A stretch of DNA of 64,000 nucleotides from Talinum fruticosum (GCA_021018815.1 JAITYX010000017.1:2480001-2544000), one strand, 5' to 3'; numbered from the stretch's first letter, positions 43,541 to 56,330 are shown. The notes: generated from the letters alone by a model not told the origin. Numbers and translations: made by a program.

Positions 43541-46064
43541 GTGTGGTAATGTGTTTAGCACTAGTATTAATAGAGATATAGAGTTTTAATAAACTTTTAA
43601 ATATTTAACATTATACTCCATTAGTTTCCTTCTTTTAGTGAAACATTTATTGCATTAAAGTTGCATACTCATATGTGCAACCAATCTATTTTTTGTTCAA
43701 TAATGCATGGATAAGCTATATTTCAAACTAAATCATCATGTTTCTTACTTCCGTTTGATTTCGTTGACAATGACCCTTAGTATCAAAATAAAAGTAATGA
43801 AAAATAGTATATATAAAGATGAGAACTTGTGATAAAAACTTGTTATAAGATGTTAACCATGTCAGGTAAGTTGTCCGCATCTTATAATAATTTAACCGGA
43901 GACATTTAACAATTATCATTTAAGAAATAATTTTGAATACATGAAAATGGAGGGAAAATAAATAAAAGCAAAGGTCCAACTTTAAGGAAGTGGTGATTAA
44001 TCCATAAGCACCCATGGCCGTAGGTGTCCATGACAGGAATGGGGTATTGATTAAAGTGATTAACATTTTAATTAAAATAATGTAGATGAGTGTGCTTAAG
44101 GTTCCTTTGCTGTGCATCTTACTCATAGAGTAAGGTTAAGTGCCACCAAAGAGAAGACCCAAGTGGATTGGGGGATAATCTTGATTGGGGGTGTTTCTTG
44201 TTACCTCCACCCCAAACAGGAAGGCATGATAATGAGGATTAAATTTTAATTAATTAAAAAAGCTAATACGCAGTGGTATTAATTAGCCTTGGGGAGCTTA
44301 AATTATTGGGGGCTCATGGATCCTCTTGCCTGCGCATAAGATATGGTTCAGGAAATCAGGTGAATACAATCATGCTCTGTCCATCCTTTTTTTAAATAAT
44401 TATTTATTCTTTTTTCTGGACGGGTTTAATCGTACGGCGTTTGGCCGGCTCAACCATCATACATGCCTTGTGTGGTTTCTTCTTTTGCTTTTTTGTATTT
44501 TTTTATCGCTAAATATAAAATAGGTTTAAGTAGATTCCTACTACATTGCCACCCCTTTCTAGAGTAATATGGTTAAATTACCCGATCTAAAGTTAGTTAT
44601 GAAAAATACGAATATGATAGAAATATGATCATACAGAGTGTTTGTTTATTGAAAAAACATATTATCTTTAATTATTGAGTAAAACTAAGTAATTTTTAAG
44701 ATTAACATGATTTGAACTGATTATTAAATGAGTCAACATGAATCGGTCAATTTTTAGCTTTACCCCTTTATTGCATTGTAAATATAAGTATAAAGGATAT
44801 TGTGAGCGTAATTAATTTGAATATATGTAATGGTAGCAAATTTTAAAGATTTTACCATTTCACCAACGTCATACTATCAAAAAGTTCATGAATTGCAACA
44901 TCATAATTAAGTTTATGGGATGGGACATTTGCATTTTAATTTAGATTTTCAGATAACAAATCTTAACTTGTTTAAAAAAAAAGTATAAGGAGCTAAAAAA
45001 ACACAATTGTACATTACAAATAAATAAAATATTTAATTAATTAGTTAAATCCGCTAGTCAGCTCTACATGGTGATATATAAGGAATATCATTCAATTATT
45101 TTTTATTTGCATGAGGGAACACTTACCCTTAACAATCAATATTGATCTTTCTACGTCTTTTTACTTTGTTATTTTTACATAAGTATTAATAAAAATAATT
45201 AAACTATAAATTTCATTATGAATTATTGTTTGATCATACTAATTTAGTAGGGAAGTGAATGCAATGAACAAATTTATATTTAGTTCCATTCTACTTGTAT
45301 GCACTTAAAATTTGCAAATCTTTATATAAGATGGGTAAAATATGAAGTAATTATCAAGGTAGGTTGACTAATTAATTAAGGCGTGGTTTTACCTACCTAA
45401 TTGATCACCAATGTGGACTTTTATCTTATGATTATGATGCAAAATGATGGGCCTTTTTAAAATTTAAATAAGTGCCCATGGGAGTTGGATCAAGGGAAAC
45501 CCTTGATGACCATGGCCCTCTCGAGGTGATTTACAATGAAAAAAATAAAGATCTCATCAATATGGAGCAATGTATTTTTTTGTAACGTTTGGCCGTCTGC
45601 ATAATTGATAGATTAATTTTTCGTTTCTATAAATTTTAAGTGTGTATACTAAACTTTCTCCTATATATATATTTTTATATATTTGAAGTACGGACAATCA
45701 TTGTACGCAACTTTTTTATATTTATCCGAGAGCATATACTTCATAGGTGTCACGTCATTATGTTTGGCTCACAAAATTACTTATTTTTTCGTTCAACTAT
45801 TTATTAATATAAGTCATGCGAGAATATAACTCAAGTGTCTAATAAATGTTGTGATTATTGTACCCTCTATGACAATTTTTTTTTCTCTAATGAAGCGATA
45901 ACATAAGAAAGGAGGACAACAAACCTTACCTAGTCTTGAACAAGCCTATGCCTCCCAAATTCCATATATATATGCAAAAAGGGGGTCACCCATTGTCGAA
46001 CCTAAGTGGGGAAGATAATAGCGAGCAATGAATCCCAAACGAGCTATCTCGCTCATTGACAAGT

Positions 46065-46859
46065 TGTTAAAAAATTAGCCCTCACTTTAAACCTCACTTT
46101 GCGCATAAAATTTAGAGCAACGAAATAGAAGCGAATTTAGGATAACAAAAACAATATCAAGAATGAAATGAAGATCGACAAATAAAAAATAAGACAATAA
46201 TTTTAACGTAGAAACCCAAACCGGGAGAAAACCACGGGCGATATAAGCACCACAAATCCACTATTTTAGGAGTACAAGAACGATCTCAACCCAAGACCTT
46301 CCCAAAACCCAAGACAACTAATCTCACGACACTCTTCTCTCAACATCACACTCATTAATTGGACACCCCCAATTAACACCCCTAATTAGAATCCCTCTAA
46401 TTAGAACTCGTGCATTTGATGAGATTTTACAATCTACCTAGCCTTACAAAAAGATTTCTTTATGTAACTAAACTTGATTAGAGATGTCCCCAAGGGCTCT
46501 TACCAGGTGATCCTTTCACCACAACTTTTTATGTGTCTTTTCCTTACGTTTTTCCACACTCATATCCAAGGCGCACACAAACTCTCTTTAAATAGAGGAA
46601 AAAACAACCCCTAAACTTGCACATTAATAAGCATTGATATCAACCAATCAAAGCAATGAACCGATGAAAAACCGTACAAAATGGACAGGAGACGAAGCGG
46701 CATGGCCGACACGACTGTGTCACTTGATACGGGCAGCCCGTGTTGGCTGGTGCCTAACTTCAAAGTTTTCCTTCTCGGCCAAAACCCCCTTGTTGCTTGT
46801 TCCAATGATCTTGCTAGTTGTTCCGAGCCTTGAAATTGATTTTGGGACATAACCCAACA
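46065..46859 (-). mobile_element. Probable Copia-type solo LTR
   Basis: On the minus strand the segment begins TGTTGGGTTATGTCCC and ends TTTTTTAACA. It contains a TATTTAAA box (about 46590) and the phrase GTGGTTTTCTCCCGGTTTGG followed by GTTTCTACGTTAAAA, characteristic of the R/U5 part of plant Copia LTRs. Flanks are CAAGT (46060-46064) and CAAGC (46860-46864), a 5-base near-duplication. No primer-binding site or gag-pol is next to it, so a solo LTR is the simplest reading. Confidence 0.6.
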
Positions 46860-47579
46860 CAAGCTTTCTCCCATGATCAGTTCCAAGCTTTATACAGAAA
46901 AAAGAGCAACTAAAAATATGAAGATAAAAGGGTCAAAGATAATTTCTTGAGTATGATTAATATATGCTAATCATGCTATAGACTAACGTGCAATTTTTCT
47001 CTCTACAATATGCCATCCAAGGAAAAATACTAGCAAATAGATAACTACCATATATCACAGTTTGGTTAAGTAAAATAACTAATTGATTCAAAATCGAGAT
47101 AAATGAATATATAAAATATAGATTTATAGTAACTTTATATGGTGTTTATATAATATATGGGTAATTTTAGATGTGAAAAATTAAGACCTAAATCATGAAT
47201 CTTTTTTAACATTGATTTTTCTTTTCTAATGTTCTTTTGGTACAATAGTAATACAAATTTATTACAACTTCTAATCATAAATATGATGTTAGACTTTCTC
47301 GTTGAGTTGAGCATATATTCTATAGTACAATTTTACAAAGGCTAAAAGGGGCAGATAAGTAAAACGTCCTATTGTGTGTTTTTCATTTGGGGAAAAAAAG
47401 GAAAAAAAGCTGACCCGAAGGCCACGGCCATCACGGGATGACCCGTGAAGAGAGAGAGAGAGAGAGAGAGGGGGTACTACGGTGCATCATGATTGTACGC
47501 TAATACCCTGCACCAGTTCCCCGGCCCCCACCACGCCCACGGCACACGTTCGAAGGATATTTACGTCAATTTCTCTCTT

Positions 47580-47586
47580 TATATAA
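47580..47586 (+). promoter_or_regulatory. Putative TATA box of the SAC51-like gene
   Basis: TATATAA lies directly before a CT-rich leader. The first leader intron donor (TTTAGG then GTAAGC) is ~195 bases downstream. Confidence 0.6.
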
Positions 47587-48716
47587 CCCTCCGTTTTCCG
47601 TTCACACTCTCACACACAGTCATTCACTACTCATCTTTCTCTCTCCTCCCATTTTCACTGCTTCGCCTTTTCACCGTGGTTCTTCTCTGCCCTCCGGATC
47701 TGAGACTGAGAGTTCTTCCTGGATAACCTAAATCTGTTTCTTTTCTTCTCCTTCACAATCTTTCATAGATATTCTTTAGGGTAAGCTATTTCTCTTGTTA
47801 ATTCTTGTTTTTTCCTTGTATTTCATCAGTTTCGCGATTTTTGTTATTCTGTATCTAATTAGTCTGAGTTTTCATGAATGTGTATTGGATTGTTCGTCGA
47901 GATCTTGTTTCTTTTTTATCCTTCGATGAATTTCCAGATCCCATTTTCAATTTTTTCTCTTGCTGCTGTTGATTTCGGTTTTTTCTTAGATTGTTTAGTT
48001 AAGGTTTATTGAATTTTTAGCTTACTATAATATGAAGCTTTGGATTTCCTTTATTTTGATTTCTGTAATTTCTGAATTTTTCTTTCTGCCTTTTCCGTGA
48101 ATTGCTTTTTTCCGGAGCTTTAAATAGCTGGTGGCATTTTTCCTTTTTTGTGCGTGTGAATTGTAATATATTAATAGTTTTTTGTGGAGAGAGAAGGAAA
48201 TGATCCCGTAAAATTGAAGAACTAGGGCTGATGTATGCTTATATGAATTTTTGCAGGAATTTGAGGAAGTGGGAAGGAAAAAAAGTGGCGATCAGGTGAG
48301 AGAAAAGGAGCAGCATGCGGTGGTTTTGCCTCTCTGTGGATGTTTTTCGGAAAGTAGTCTCTTTGAACCTGTATTGCCGAGTGATACTGTAACTTATTAA
48401 CCCTCTTGAAAACTTCTACAAAAGAATCCCCATCTCTCTCAAAAATCCTCTCAGATTTAGCCCTTTAAGTTCCACAAAAATGGGTTCAAGTTTTTCTTTG
48501 TGATTCCTTGCTGCTACGTTCGTAGGATCAGCTAATCCCACTTCAATTCCGTCTTCTCTATCTCTCTTGTTCTTCGACTTTGGTGGGTTTTTTCTTAGTT
48601 TAGTTCTGGAATTGTGGGATATTGTTGAGAATCTGATTTGGGTGTGTGATTCAAGGCTCTTCTTGTTCTGGGAGCCCTTCATTTGTTATAAAGAGTTTGG
48701 GGGTGGGGAAGTAGTT

Positions 48717-49565
48717 ATGGTTTGCCAAGCAGCTAGCCAGACAAGATTCCGGGCTTTGAAACATATGAATGGAGTTGCTGGGTGTGCCACCATTATAGTT
48801 AGAGTTATTGCTTGTTTCCAACCTCTCTGCGATTGCCAGGTTAGCACTCTTACTTTCGCTATTAACCAATTTTGTTCATATCTGCGTTTATGAATGATAT
48901 GAATTGTACATTTGAGTTGGCTTTTGTGTATTTTATCTGATCGAAAGTTTTCTTGCTCGAAATTTTCAATATATTCACGTTGTTTAAGTGAGAGAGAAGC
49001 TCAATGGCCCTGATAATTTGACTGCTAGACAATGTTTCATATGAAATACTCCAGTAGAACATGACCATTATAGACATTTAGATTGTGGCTGAAATAGCCT
49101 CTGTGCAATGTTTTGAGTTGGATTTGTGTATTTTGTCTGATGGAAGTTTTCCAGTTTGAAATTTTCAATAGACATGGAGTTTGAGCAGCAGATAGCCAAA
49201 TGGCCCTGACAGTCTGGACTGCTAAAAATGTTTGATATGAAATAATCCAGTAGAATATGGCCATTATAGACATTTAGATTCTGACTGAAACAGCCTCTGT
49301 GCAATGTGCAAGCATGTGGTGTGTATTTGACCCACTTCCCCTGGTGCCTCTCATTGATGCTTGGATCTGGTTTCTGGAGATTTCATTCATGAAGTTTAGC
49401 ACTTATTGTGATTTGTCAAACTATCAAACTTGAAATATTCAGCGTCTTGTCATTTGAAGTATTCAATACGTTATGTATGCATGTTGTGGATGATGATCAT
49501 TAATCACGCTGGAACATTTTTTTCAGGCCGAGTACTTTCGTCATTTGCTCAAGCCTGTCACGTAG
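48717..49565 (+). CDS. Conserved peptide uORF of SAC51-type bHLH, 53 aa, split by an intron
   Basis: Exons 48717-48839 (41 codons) and 49527-49565 (12 codons and TAG) join in phase 0 at GT-AG borders. The peptide starts MVCQAASQTRFRALKH, continues CATIIVRVIACFQPLCDCQ and ends AEYFRHLLKPVT. Length and wording match the SAC51-family conserved uORF, which makes ribosomes stall and lowers main-ORF translation. Only ~138 spliced bases separate its stop from the main ATG. The intron contains a ~200-base tandem duplication. Confidence is high because the second exon completes the expected C-terminus exactly. Confidence 0.95.
48914..49310. repeat. Two-copy ~201-bp tandem duplication in the uORF intron
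   Basis: Copies start at 48914 and 49115 with GAGTTGG. They share TTGTGTATTTT, AATGGCCCTGA, CATTATAGACATTTAGATT and CCTCTGTGCAATG at matching offsets, with scattered substitutions. Confidence 0.9.
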
Positions 49566-49793
49566 ATAAGATCACAGTGCTTATTTTGGGGGTTTAGTTC
49601 AGCTGGGTTTCTTAGTTTTTCTTCATTCTTCTTGGATTATACTGCGAGCAACCACAAACTAAGGCTTGGAAATCACCCTTGTTTTGGTATGCTCTTTGCT
49701 CAACTTCTTATTTTGTAAGTCACATTCTGATTTCCAGCCCTGAGGTCTAAAGGATGGCTGATACTTCAATATGCAGGTAATTGCTTTTGGTTC

Positions 49794-50882
49794 ATGGGAA
49801 CGGACAACGGTTCCTGGTTACATCAACCAGAACCACATGGGCAGTGTTTCAATGCTGAATCCTTGAGACTGCCATTTGATCTTGGGATGCAAAATGCCAG
49901 CATTCCTTTTGCAATACCTTGCACTGATGTGGGTCACCAAAATCATGCCATACCAGTATTTGGATATTCTGAGTTACCCAATCTCCAGCCAGTGCAACCG
50001 AATGAGCCTCATGGCCGATTTTATTGTTTGCCTCATCCTAGGCAGGATCTTATATCAAATATGACTCTTCAACGGAAGATCCTGCCTAATGCCAACAATC
50101 TTGGCAGTGTCCCAACCTTTATTGACGAAAATGGTGGGAAGGCTAATACTGGAAGTGCTCCAAAGCAATTTTTGGTCTTTGATCAGACTGCTAACAAGAC
50201 AACCATGATGTTCAGTTCTGGGATTGGTACCCAAATCCAGCAGCTCAGTTCCTGGAGCCCGAAACCTACTCATTATTTGAACAACCATTGGTTGGAATTT
50301 GGAATTGGGAGTGAAGAGCATCATAATTCTGGACCTAATTTGACTGATGAATTGGATGACTATCATGTGACTAATGAGAAAAGTGAGATGCGTGAAGACA
50401 GTGAAGAAATTGATGCCTTGCTTTACTCGGATGACGAAGGGAACTACAGTGATGATGCTGAAGAAGCTAGCACGGGGCACTCACCTAGTTCTATGACTGT
50501 TCATGAGAAGCAAGATTGGTTTGATGAAGAAGACACAGATGAGGTTGCTAGTTCTGCTGGACCTCATGTTAAACGGCAGAAAGTGTCTGACAGCACTTGT
50601 GAAGTTCCTTCTGTAACAAATACTACAAGTTCTGCTAATCCAATCAGGTTCATAGACTACGAGGATGATGCTGAATCTAGCTGTGCCGGTGGAAGACCCA
50701 TGGGGTCATTGTCTGGCAATAAGAGACTCAGAAATGATAAAATACGTGAAACAGTAAGCATCTTGCAAACCATAATTCCTGGTGGGAAGGGTAAGGATGC
50801 TGTTATGGTTCTAGATGAAGCCATCGATTACTTACAAACCCTGAAATTCAAAGCCAAAATTCTAGGGCTTTCTGCCCTATAG
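49794..50882 (+). CDS. SAC51-like bHLH transcription factor (bHLH142-145 group), main ORF
   Basis: A single coding exon of 362 aa begins 17 bases after the last leader acceptor (ATATGCAG at 49776). The C-terminal ~58 residues form an atypical bHLH: NKRLRNDKIRETVSILQTII, a GGKGKDA loop, then VMVLDEAIDYLQTLKFKAK; the basic part is short, so DNA binding may be weak or non-E-box. The middle is acidic (EEIDALLYSDDEG, residues ~200-215) and the N-terminus is rich in Gln, Pro and Asn. Relatives (SAC51, SACL) act in thermospermine-controlled xylem differentiation and stem elongation. The upstream conserved uORF ties this gene to that family. Confidence 0.95.
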   Translation: MGTDNGSWLHQPEPHGQCFNAESLRLPFDLGMQNASIPFAIPCTDVGHQNHAIPVFGYSELPNLQPVQPNEPHGRFYCLPHPRQDLISNMTLQRKILPNANNLGSVPTFIDENGGKANTGSAPKQFLVFDQTANKTTMMFSSGIGTQIQQLSSWSPKPTHYLNNHWLEFGIGSEEHHNSGPNLTDELDDYHVTNEKSEMREDSEEIDALLYSDDEGNYSDDAEEASTGHSPSSMTVHEKQDWFDEEDTDEVASSAGPHVKRQKVSDSTCEVPSVTNTTSSANPIRFIDYEDDAESSCAGGRPMGSLSGNKRLRNDKIRETVSILQTIIPGGKGKDAVMVLDEAIDYLQTLKFKAKILGLSAL

Positions 50883-53240
50883 ATGTTCCCTTTGTTGATA
50901 TGCGGTGCCTTGCTAGCTATTGGAACGGTTGGTTTAATATTCAATGCTTATTGACAATCAAGCTCTGTGAAGTTGTGGTGGCTTTTAGAGCCCCTCCTCT
51001 GCTGTTGGCTCCTTGGAGAAGTGTTTCTTTTGCACTTTGAAGAATTTCAATGATTGAAGGTTTAAAGGTGGAGCCTGCAATCTCCATAGCAAAGAGGACA
51101 ACCTCCAATTTGAGTAGGCTGGGGACCCAGTATCAGTAGATTAAAGCCTTTCTACTGCCCATTTGGTATGTCTGTCCAAGTCAATTTTATACTCTTTGGT
51201 CTTAGTGGGTCATCACTTTAATGCTAGGAATGGCATGAGAGGAGTGAGTTGGCCTTTTGATGTGTTTCATCATTAAAATCACTTGAAATTGATCCTTTCT
51301 TAGTATCAATGGATCTTTTGCTTTTATGTGGGGTTTCTGTAATTGAATGTTTGAAATTACAACTTGACTGTGGAAAATGTATTGAAGACCTTGTTACCAT
51401 TGCCATGTAATTGAGTTCTCTAGATTTCTTTATTGTGTGCTACTATAATAGGTTTTATTTTAATTTAGTACAAGAGCTGCTTTTTATTGTGTCATGGAAA
51501 GACATGTGAATGTTTGTTATTATAGTAAGATATTTTCACGTTTTCGATTGATTCAATGTGTTATCTTCATCATTGCTCTACGATGATAGAGGTAAATTTT
51601 AGATACTAGATGCTTAATCAGTTTGCCAAGATATGGCCACTTTACGTACCCTAATTGTGCATGGGCTTGCACTTGAGAACTATAAATTGTATTGTAGTCT
51701 TGGGACAATAGTACTGAGTGACTATATTACACTCTCCCCCACCCCTGCCCCGCTCCCCCAAAAAATCCCCCTATTTTATCTTGCCTGGATCCGAAATCAA
51801 GTGCAGACCCTCTAGTTGGGATGCGTCCTTGCACAATTATGCTTGTATTAGCCTTCATGCATCCGTTTTATGTATACGCACCAGAATGATGCTACTTTGT
51901 AATGGACTGTAGAAGTCCTCAATATGAAGAGTGAAAGGGTTTATGCTCCATTAAGGTGTTTAAATTTGAGAGCAATATGAAGAAGAAATATGAGAAGAAA
52001 AGGGGGATTTGTGTTGAGATGTTGCGTCGGATGTGATTGAAGTGCAGTTGAGGGGCAGTGGCGTGGGTTGTCTTGATGCCTTAATAGCAAGCACGTTTAC
52101 GTTTTGATGATATTAAATTAAAACTAAAGGAGCTATTTGAAGCTCGTGAAGCCGTGATTTGATTGTGATGCGGCGTCTTGCTCTGCCTTCTTCTCTCCTT
52201 TTGCCTTTGCTATTGTCCCGTCTATTTTCCAGCTTCTGCGCATGCATTTGCGAACTATACATTTTTCACCTTTGCCTGTTCTGTGACCCAAGTCAATCCT
52301 TACACTATACAACCGGGTCGATAGATTCCATGAAACGGAATAATTTGGGGAGAAATAGGGCGTGACTTTTAAAAACTTAAAATAAAATACTATATATAAT
52401 AATTTGGGTATATAAAATTGAGACCATAGTATAATTTATTGACACTAGTCCACACATTATAACTAATGATATTTTATCCTTTTTTAAATATATTGATTTA
52501 ATCCTGTTCTTTTCAACTTATTTTTGCATAGTCTATTCAAAAGTTTTAATAAGTTAAAATAATTTCATGAATAGTGAATAAATTCAAAACTAGTTCGAAA
52601 AATTTAGTTCAAATTAATTCAATGAAATTTAGTTTATAAAAATTGAAAAATTAACTTCTCAATAACCTCAATAAAAGTTCAACAAATAAATTCAAAATAA
52701 GTTAAACAAACAATAATTGAGAAGACTATGACCTTAAAATTTGGTGGCTATACCATAAAACTTTTTTCCCCTATGCAAATGATGTATACCTTTGCATAGG
52801 GGGATTTTGATGTGCATTTTCAAAAACAATAGTTATACAAATATACTTTGACTTATTCACTATAACAGATAACAATATTCAGTAAGGTAAGAATTACCCA
52901 AGCTATATATTCTTGTGAGCAAATCTTTATAGATAAATATTCATTATCAGTAGCATTGATACATGCCTTGTATAACATATGCGATTTGTGTTAGGTTATT
53001 AATTTCTGAAATTTAGAACTTTGTTTTTCGCTTTGAATTCTTTGCTTTTTTTCCTATGTTAAAAGGTCGGAGATTGAGGTGACTCACACCCTTGTACATC
53101 TCCATCCTTTTGATCCTTCGTCTAGAACATAATTAGAGGATGAGCCAGATTATATCTTTGACTCGACTATGAAAGATATTTGTATGACTCGACCTTTTGT
53201 GATTAATGAAATTCCCCTCTTCTCATAAGAAAAAGAAAAA
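50883..53240. other. 3' UTR of the SAC51-like gene and AT-rich spacer
   Basis: The first ~550 bases are probably 3' UTR. Beyond that no coding signal is seen. Confidence 0.4.
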
Positions 53241-53666
53241 GAGATATTAACATTTACTTCCCTCGAGGCATATTCAAATCATTTATAAACCCTTCAAATA
53301 TTGATATTTATTTTTACCCACTCTTAATTTAGAGATAAAAGATATTTAAGATTAAAAAACAGCGAAGGGTTAATCGGAATCGTAAAAAGGACAAGTTTGT
53401 CCCTAATTTTTAAAATAGAATGACTTTGTTACCTCCACGCCTTGAAAAAGCATACATATCATAAAAGGACAATTGTGACATTATATATATTTTTTTATGA
53501 CATGTCAGCACACATCGGATTTGGATGTTGCTTATTATTAACAACAAAGGTCAATGCATTACTAAAATATTAAGTGCTCTAGTTAGAGTGAGTAAAAAGA
53601 AATACCAATACCTAAAAGATTTATAAATAATTTTAAAATACCTCAAGGGAGATAAATGTTAATCTC
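53241..53666. mobile_element. MITE with long (~85-base) terminal inverted repeats
   Basis: The left arm starts GAGATATTAACATTTAC and carries CCCTCGAGG, CATTTATAAACCCTT and ATTTTTACCCACTC. The reversed right arm starts GAGATTAACATTTATC and carries CCCTTGAGG, TATTTATAAATCTTT and CTTTTTACTCACTC in the same order. The interior (~250 bases) has no open frame. Confidence 0.85.
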
Positions 53667-54412
53667 TCAAAGAAAAAAACCATATCTGATTTGTGGTAGT
53701 TTGACTTGGGAACGTTCAATTCATGTTATTTTCGGAGCGCAAATGCGACAGGCAACAAGGAAAGGCCCGTAGAAATTGTGGCAGCCCACCCATCATGAGC
53801 CTGAGACAGTGGGATCAAGTCCAAGTGGGTTTCACTCACAGTTGGTTAAAAATGGGGCTAGGGAGAAAAATAAAATAAAATAAGTCTAAGTTGAACAATA
53901 TATACAAATTTCTAATTTAACCCTGAGATGGGCATCTGATTTTTTTAAAACATAAATAAGGTCTCAATTCATTAATAAAATATACATACGTATAAAAAGG
54001 TTTAATCTGGGAAGGGTAGGACCCAAATCAAATTTGTTTATACTCTGATAGAAAAACTTTGACAATATTATATGATACGAAATTTCCCTTTCCCCTAATA
54101 TGAGACCATGAACAGAATAATAATTTACTTGGTTTTGAAATCATCTAGGACAATATTAAAATCACTTAAAAAGACCATTGGTTTTGAGACTCTTTAAATA
54201 AGAGAAAGACAGTCCGATTCGATGATTACTTTATCGAAGTTGAAACGTTGAACAAGTTGTAACCCATACAGTGTCGCCTTAGCTTCCGCTATACTTGCAG
54301 TCCATGTAGCTCTAATTCTTTTGACTGCTGCTAAAATAATAATAATAAAAAAACATAAATTTCCCTTGATTTATATTCACCGATTAATAATTATAAGTAT
54401 ATGGATGATTAT

Positions 54413-54452
<40 letters not shown>

Positions 54453-56273
54453 CTTATCACTAAATTTATAATTAAATATTTATCGCATAATTTTAGCAAA
54501 AAAATTTAATTATTTTTTTAATTTCGATTTTAAAATAATAGTCAAAATTGGAATTATAAATAAAATAAATTTTAAATTTGATCTTAGCTCTTTCTATAAT
54601 ATTATTCATCTTTATATCTTACATAAAATTGAAAAAAAAAGAAACAGTAGAGTTGATAATAAAAGAAATTTGATTTGATAATTGGTGCAGGTGTAAATTA
54701 GTGCAATCGGTAAAATTTTTTAAAGTTGTCACATATCACTAGAGACCTATGTATGAATTTTACATATTCATCTTTGTGTTTCATTCACATCAAGGCCTTA
54801 TTCGTTTTACCGTTTATAAGTAGTAAGTAGAGATTATCTATGGTTATGATTAGTAGTTAATGATTATCGGTGACTACGATTGTTGATTAGAGTTTACAAA
54901 CTACTACAATTTAGCGGTTATGATTAATAATTACAAGCGTGGATTTACACGCAATGCGTGCAAATATATAAAAGAGTATTGCAATTATATCGGATAGGGA
55001 GGAAAAATATTAACAATCTTTTTAGAATTAAAATTTTAAAATAAAAAAATCATTCATGTGGTCTTAAATATTGTTTCCATTCCTACTAAATATATATAAT
55101 TTATTAAATTGAAAAGAAAGGACATTTAAAATGAGTACTTTGATTAAAAAATATAATAAAATGTACGACAAATAAAATTAATGATTAAATAAGAAAACCA
55201 CCCGTAGTGAAAGATAAGATAACTTATTGATGGAGTAATAAAATGGAAACATAATAATCATATATACACTAATGGCTATGTAAAATTATTTTATTCTGAT
55301 TGAAATAGCATTGAGAAAGATACATGAAAGAAGGAAACATTATTTTGATTAAAAAATATAGGTAAAAATAAATATAGAAAGATAGAGAAAATGACTATTT
55401 ATCTAAAAGATCCTAAAAAGATTGTAAAATTTAACTAAAAATGATAGCACTGACACCAATAAAAGTACAGGAGACACTCTTAATATTTGAAAGAAAAAAG
55501 GAAGAAAATATATAGGAGTAACTCAATTTTGTTCAGATTAAAAACTTTTGTTGACGTAATCTTCTATAGGAATCGCACTAAGAAAATTATTTTTTGTAGA
55601 AAATAATTAATTTTATACTTGTTATAATATTATTAAAAAACATGACTATAGAATCTCTAAGTTGTGAAGTTTAAAATTACTTTAAAATATGTGAAAACAC
55701 AAAGATATATTTATGAAGAAGTAATAATAAAAAATTAAAAAAGAGATTAGACATAAAAGGATTTAAGTTAATAAGAAAATGAATGTCAACTCTAGTAATG
55801 AAAATTGGAGGGGTACCTTGACATCCAATGTTGTACGCTTCAACTTCTTTCAATTTGTTTAAAGAAACTAAAATCATGTGAAAATTGGAGGGGTGTCTTA
55901 AAGATACAATAAGAGCCATGTTAGAAAAGTAAAATCATAAATGAGGGATTATGAAGAATCGGAGAGAAGAAATTGAATTACTATTAGAGTAAAAGTTGTA
56001 ATATTTGGTGGGCTCCAACCATAAAAGTGGGTAAGTAAATATTAATATATTCATAAGAATATATAAATTAAGTACACAAATACAAACATTAGAATCAATA
56101 ACTTGTGAAAAACGAAACATACTTATTCTATCATTTTTAATTTGAGGTGTATGTATATTGGCGGTAAAAGAAAATAATTTTTTTATCAAAAATAACCAAG
56201 AAAATTATTTTTAGAGGTAAGGTTCATGGAGATTTTAGGTTAAAATAAAAGGTAGGAGTAGAAAAAGGACTAA

Positions 56274-56277
<4 letters not shown>
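53667..56277. other. AT-rich spacer
   Basis: It contains an (AT)n run at 54415-54445 and the second copy of the GCGGTTAT.. repeat at 54815-54935. No gene is recognised. Confidence 0.4.
54815..54935. repeat. Dispersed AT-rich repeat (GCGGTTAT.. family), copy 2
   Basis: It shares the words GATTATCGGTGACTACGATT and TAGCGGTTATGATTAATAAT with 38775-38960. Confidence 0.5.

Positions 56278-56327
<50 letters not shown>
56278..56327. repeat. (AT)n microsatellite
   Basis: A 50-base alternating AT tract directly abutting the GGGGAGGGTTCATATGCACA start of the next segment. Confidence 0.95.

Positions 56328-56330
<3 letters not shown>

Larger units (their letters stand above)
30540..46060. other. Transposon-rich spacer, no gene recognised
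   Basis: About 15 kb of AT-rich DNA without a convincing open frame. Identified pieces are listed separately: inverted-repeat elements at 30948, 32621, 33248, 34569 and 43371, short tandem repeats at 33998 and 36742, a SINE-like piece at 39.8 kb and dispersed-repeat copies. The rest shows no structure I can name. Confidence 0.5.
47615..49793 (+). promoter_or_regulatory. Multi-exon 5' leader with several upstream ORFs (SAC51-like)
   Basis: Leader exons can be placed at about 47615-47780, 48257-48839 and 49527-49686, with the final leader segment from 49777. Start codons before the main one include 48315 (25-aa uORF ending 48392), a short one at about 48335, 48480 (7-aa uORF, MGSSFSL) and the conserved peptide uORF at 48717. 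None is present between the conserved uORF stop and the main ATG. In Arabidopsis SAC51 such a leader represses translation until thermospermine relieves it; this regulation is inferred here from the conserved peptide. Confidence 0.8.
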
